9,230 bases of DNA from Dehalococcoidia bacterium (GTDB taxonomy: Bacteria; Chloroflexota; Dehalococcoidia; Dehalococcoidales; BS750m-G39), in the NCBI GenBank assembly GCA_030616265.1, contig JAUWXS010000018.1:1-9230 (forward strand). Direction: 5' to 3'. This document shows positions 6,377 through 9,230 of this stretch, piece after piece (the stretch's first letter is position 1; every line of letters starts with the position of its first letter). Both the position numbers and the translations under genes were made by a program. The notes beneath the pieces were generated by a model that was not told the origin of the DNA, did not search any database, and saw nothing but the letters and a program-made list of their open reading frames with translations.

Positions 6377-7071
6377 TAATCGCTAAGATTGTAGCGGTAG
6401 TGGTCATCGGTTACCTTTTGGGCTCTATTCCCGTCGGTTACCTTTTGGGCCGGCGGCAGGCCAAGGTGGATGTTAGACGGTATGGAAGTGGCAGGACAGG
6501 GGCAACTAACGTGCTCCGAACCGCTGGCCGCAAGTTGGCCCTTCTGGTGGCGGTCCTGGATATAAGCAAGGGAGCGTTGGCGGTGGTCGTTGCCGGGCTG
6601 ATAATCGGCGGCGACTACCTTCTGGTCGGCGACTCCGGACTCTGGTGGGTACTGGCCAGTGCCCAGGTCATGGCGGCGCTGGCGGCCGTAGCCGGCCATA
6701 TCTGGTCGCCATTCCTTAAGTTTAAGGGGGGCAGGGGTGTTGCCACCTTCTTCGGCGGCTTAGTCGCCCTGTGCCCGGTGGCGGCATTGTTTGGCGGCGA
6801 GGTTTTAATTATAGGCGCTGGCTTGACCAGGTTTGTCTCTATAGGCTCCATTGCCGGGGCGGTAGGCAGTTATGCCATTTTAGTCCCGCTTACCATTCTA
6901 AACGGCTTCCCCGTAGAATATCTTTTCTACGCCCTGGTGGGGGCAATAATAATCCTTGTTATGCACCGGGATAACATCCGTCGCTTGATATCGGGCAAGG
7001 AGCGCAGGCTCGGCGAGAAGGCTGAGGAGAGAACTTTGCCTTCCCCCGACAGCACCAAGGGGGCAAAATAG
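6373..7071 (+). CDS. plsY: Glycerol-3-phosphate acyltransferase PlsY
   Basis: PlsY is an integral membrane enzyme that transfers acyl groups from acyl phosphate to glycerol-3-phosphate, giving lysophosphatidate, the first committed step of phospholipid synthesis. The three family motifs are visible in 232 aa: GSIPVGYLLGR with GSGRTGATNVLRTAG (about 17-52), FKGGRGVATFFG (about 116-127) and HRDNIRRLISGKERRLGEK near 198-216. Several hydrophobic segments fit the multi-pass fold. Motif 1 reads GSGRTGATN where many bacteria have GSGNIGATN. The start is fixed by the ATGA overlap with der and an AGAGGTGA ribosome site. The hydrophilic tail after about residue 216 is longer than in compact PlsY proteins. 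gpsA, which makes its substrate, follows after 3 bp. Confidence 0.96.
   Translation: MIIAKIVAVVVIGYLLGSIPVGYLLGRRQAKVDVRRYGSGRTGATNVLRTAGRKLALLVAVLDISKGALAVVVAGLIIGGDYLLVGDSGLWWVLASAQVMAALAAVAGHIWSPFLKFKGGRGVATFFGGLVALCPVAALFGGEVLIIGAGLTRFVSIGSIAGAVGSYAILVPLTILNGFPVEYLFYALVGAIIILVMHRDNIRRLISGKERRLGEKAEERTLPSPDSTKGAK
6407..6450 (+). repeat. Exact 17-nt direct repeat inside plsY
   Basis: The 17-mer tcggttaccttttgggc occurs at 6407-6423 and again at 6434-6450, a 27-nt (nine-codon) period. Both copies encode Gly-Tyr-Leu-Leu-Gly with identical codons. The protein repeat is part of the conserved first PlsY motif, but the exact codon identity suggests a local duplication or gene-conversion history and a site prone to slippage. 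Confidence 0.8.
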
Positions 7072-7074
7072 GGT

Positions 7075-8115
7075 ATGTCCGGGGTGGCCATTATTGGTAC
7101 CACCACCTGGGGGGTGACCCTGGGGGTGGTACTGGCGCGTAATGGGATAGATGTCAGGCTGTGGGCGCGCACGGAGCAGGAGTGCACCCAGCTAAAAAAC
7201 GCCCAGCATCATGCCGATGTTCTGGCCGATGTTACCCTTCCCCCCCAACTATCGATTACCGCCTCGCTGCCCGAAGCCTTAGACGGCGCCGATGCCGTAA
7301 TTCTAGCCGTGCCCTCCCAAAGGATGCGGCAAAACATAAAATTGGCCTCCGGCTACCTTGACGGTTCGATGCTGATAGTGAGCGCCGCCAAAGGCCTGGA
7401 GATTGACAGCAACAAGCGGATGTCCCAGGTAATCGCCGATGAGATAAGCCCCAGTTTTTGGCCTAATATCTGCGTTCATTCCGGACCCAATCTTTCGGCG
7501 GAGATTCTTGGCGGCCTGCCGGCGGTGGCGGTGGTGGCTGCCTGGAACGAAGCCATCGCCAGGAAGGCGCAGAAGCTACTCAATACCCCCAGCATCTGTC
7601 TCTATACCAACAGCGATGTCATCGGGGTGGAGCTGGGGGGAGCGCTGAAGAATATCATCGCTATGGGCGCTGGTATAGCTGACGAGCTGGGCTACGGTGA
7701 CAACGTCAAGGCGGCGCTAATCACCCGCGGACTTACCGAGATGACGGCGCTGGGCGTTGCCCTCGGCGCCAATCCCCTCACCTTTTCCGGGTTAACCGGC
7801 CTGGGTGACCTCATCGCTACCTGCTCCAGCCCCTTGAGCCGTAATCACTATGTGGGGGTGGAGTTGACCAAGGGACGCCCCTTAAAAGAAATACTCGAAT
7901 CAATGACTGGCATGGCTGAGGGGGTAGGCACCACCATCGTTGCCCACAATCTGTCCAAGCTCTTTGAGCTGGAGATGCCCATTACCGAGAAGATCTATCA
8001 GGTGCTCTACCAGGGGCTCGACCCCCGTAAGGCTTCACTGGAGCTGATGGAAGCTGAAGCCAGGCACGAGCTGATGGGGCGGAGGTGGCGGTTGTTCTCC
8101 CTTTTCCGGCACTGA
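7075..8115 (+). CDS. gpsA: NAD(P)H-dependent glycerol-3-phosphate dehydrogenase
   Basis: GpsA reduces dihydroxyacetone phosphate to sn-glycerol-3-phosphate, the backbone for phospholipids and the substrate of the adjacent PlsY. In 346 aa the Rossmann domain starts at once with IIGTTTWG (6-13), then VPSQ (79-82), SAAKG (103-107, Lys106) and SGPNLSAE (136-143). The C-terminal helical domain holds ELGGALKN with the catalytic Lys192, LGYGDNVKAALITRGLTEM (205-223), GLTGLGDL (239-246) and SRNHYVG (255-261) with the phosphate-binding Arg256. Length is normal. The second glycine of the usual GxGxWG loop is Thr (G8-T-T-T-W-G13); the rest of the fold looks intact, so I read this as a lineage variant. 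The start is 3 bp after plsY, with a GGGGG about 11 nt upstream. It faces dnaJ tail to tail with 14 bp between stops. Confidence 0.95.
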   Translation: MSGVAIIGTTTWGVTLGVVLARNGIDVRLWARTEQECTQLKNAQHHADVLADVTLPPQLSITASLPEALDGADAVILAVPSQRMRQNIKLASGYLDGSMLIVSAAKGLEIDSNKRMSQVIADEISPSFWPNICVHSGPNLSAEILGGLPAVAVVAAWNEAIARKAQKLLNTPSICLYTNSDVIGVELGGALKNIIAMGAGIADELGYGDNVKAALITRGLTEMTALGVALGANPLTFSGLTGLGDLIATCSSPLSRNHYVGVELTKGRPLKEILESMTGMAEGVGTTIVAHNLSKLFELEMPITEKIYQVLYQGLDPRKASLELMEAEARHELMGRRWRLFSLFRH

Positions 8116-8129
8116 GGCTTTCGGGCTCT

Positions 8130-9230
8130 TTAGTATCTCGGTTTAGAAAATCCCTGCCATTTTTTGGGCTTGGGCATATTCTTGGGGCTCAGGCTCTCGT
8201 CCAGCTCGCGGAGCAAACGGCGCTGTTTTTCAGTTAGCGAATCGGGGGTGGTCACGAACAGCGTAACCAGCAGGTCGCCGTGCCCCCCTCCCCGCAGGTG
8301 GGCAACGCCCTTGCCCTTGAGCTTAAAGGCCTCCCCCGTCTGGCTGCCGGCGGGAATCTTGAGCTTGGTTTCGCCGTCCAGGGTAGGCACCTCAACCTCA
8401 ATACCCAGAGCCGCCTGGGCAAAGTTGATGGGCAGCTCGTAGAGGAGGTCGTCACGATAGCGGGTGAAGAGCTCATGCTCTTGGACCGACAGGGCGATGT
8501 AAAGGTCGCCCGACGCTCCACCCCTCGTCCCCGCCTCCCCCTCGCCCTTGAGGCGTATCTGGGAGCCGTTATCCACGCCGGCGGGGATTCTAACCGCAAT
8601 CTTACGCCTGTGCCTCTCTTTGCCGGTGTTGCGGCACCGGGGGCAGGGGTCGGTAATTATGCTGCCTTCACCGCGGCACTGGGGGCAGGTGGCGGTTTGG
8701 GCGAAACGCCCGAAGATGCTCTGGTGGACCCTGCGCACCTGTCCGCTGCCGTTGCAGTTGGGGCATCGGCTGGGCTGGCTGCCCGGCTTGCTGCCGGTGC
8801 CCTGGCACATTGAGCAGTTCTCGGTGCGCGATATGGCTGCCTTTTTTTCACAGCCCAGGGCGGCTTCTTCAAAGGTGATGGTCATTCTGTAGCGCAGGTC
8901 GGCGCCTCGCTGTGACGATTGGCGGCTGGCGGCGGCTCCCCCGCCGAAGAAGGCGTTGAAGATATCGCCGAAGCCGCCGAAGTCGAAGCCCTCAAAGCCC
9001 TGCCCGAAGAGTCCCTCGGCGCCGCTGTGCCCGTAGCGGTCATAAGCCGCCCGCTTATCGGGGTCGGAGAGCACCTGGTAGGCTTCGTTGACCTCTTTGA
9101 ACCTCTCCCCGGACATGTCATCGTGGTTGTGGTCGGGGTGATACTTGAAGGCGAGCTGGCGAAATGCCCTCTTTATCTCCTCGTCGGTGGCGTCCCGGTC
9201 GATGCCCAGGATTCCGTAGTAATCACGCTT
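8130..9230 (-). CDS. dnaJ: Chaperone DnaJ, missing only its first few codons at the window edge
   Basis: DnaJ binds unfolded protein and stimulates the ATPase of DnaK. The frame is open to the right edge, and the first visible residues (KRDYYGILGI) match the J-domain start, so about two residues are missing. The internal Met at 9116 is not the start. Numbering from the first visible codon: J domain 1-70 with HPD at 31-33, a Gly/Phe-rich region (about 72-98), a four-repeat zinc domain (CSMCQGTG 139-146, CPNCNGSG 156-163, CPQCRGEG 182-189, CPRCRNTG 196-203), then the C-terminal substrate-binding and dimerisation domains. All eight zinc cysteines are present, marking a class I DnaJ and not CbpA. 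The fourth repeat has Asn for the first Gly of CxxCxGxG. The coding sequence ends ...FSKPRY. The promoter and any grpE/dnaK neighbours lie outside the window. Confidence 0.97.
   Translation of the reverse strand, partial: KRDYYGILGIDRDATDEEIKRAFRQLAFKYHPDHNHDDMSGERFKEVNEAYQVLSDPDKRAAYDRYGHSGAEGLFGQGFEGFDFGGFGDIFNAFFGGGAAASRQSSQRGADLRYRMTITFEEAALGCEKKAAISRTENCSMCQGTGSKPGSQPSRCPNCNGSGQVRRVHQSIFGRFAQTATCPQCRGEGSIITDPCPRCRNTGKERHRRKIAVRIPAGVDNGSQIRLKGEGEAGTRGGASGDLYIALSVQEHELFTRYRDDLLYELPINFAQAALGIEVEVPTLDGETKLKIPAGSQTGEAFKLKGKGVAHLRGGGHGDLLVTLFVTTPDSLTEKQRRLLRELDESLSPKNMPKPKKWQGFSKPRY

Noticed and set aside
8113..8132. Bidirectional terminator between gpsA and dnaJ
   Set aside because: The 14-bp gap holds only a weak imperfect GAG/CTC-flanked dyad and a 3-nt T-run; too short to call a terminator.
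8130..9116. DnaJ starting at the internal Met near 9116
   Set aside because: The frame stays open to 9230 and encodes the J-domain start and HPD motif upstream of that Met.

Overview
This 9.2 kb, GC-rich window is a dense block of bacterial housekeeping genes. The protein style points to Chloroflexota, probably a Dehalococcoidia-like lineage: an ornithine carbamoyltransferase with HPLP in place of HCLP, a PlsY with GSGRTGATN, a GpsA starting IIGTTTWG, and a DUF4342 protein. This taxonomic call is an inference from recalled sequence style, not from a search.

Layout. Positions 1-3131 are on the minus strand. Read in the direction of transcription they hold a small DUF4342 protein, then polA (DNA polymerase I with 5'-nuclease, proofreading and polymerase domains), then the start of a membrane protein that runs off the left edge, tentatively a PAP2-type phosphatase. 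A 185-bp divergent region (3132-3316) separates this unit from a plus-strand run: argF, an unrecognised two-helix membrane protein of 227 aa, der (engA), plsY and gpsA. The last three are tightly packed: der and plsY overlap by 4 bp, and plsY and gpsA are 3 bp apart. The right end is a minus-strand dnaJ that meets gpsA tail to tail with 14 bp between stop codons and loses only its first few codons at the window edge.

Functional links. plsY and gpsA are consecutive in phospholipid synthesis: GpsA makes sn-glycerol-3-phosphate and PlsY acylates it to lysophosphatidate. Der (50S ribosome assembly) heads that cluster. polA serves DNA repair and Okazaki-fragment maturation, argF serves arginine synthesis, and dnaJ serves the DnaK chaperone system.

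Regulation. polA and argF both have an extended -10 (TGn + TATAAT or TATACT) that ends only 6-7 nt before the ATG, with no usable Shine-Dalgarno. This suggests leaderless mRNAs. The DUF4342 gene instead has a TTGACA-17-TAATAT promoter and a strong AGGAGG.

I see no mobile element, CRISPR array, phage gene, tRNA or rRNA, and no clear previously undescribed system. The points most worth a second look are the leaderless-promoter architecture, the Glu-to-Asp change at the PolA steric-gate position, the Cys-to-Pro change in the ArgF ornithine motif, and the unknown membrane protein between argF and der.
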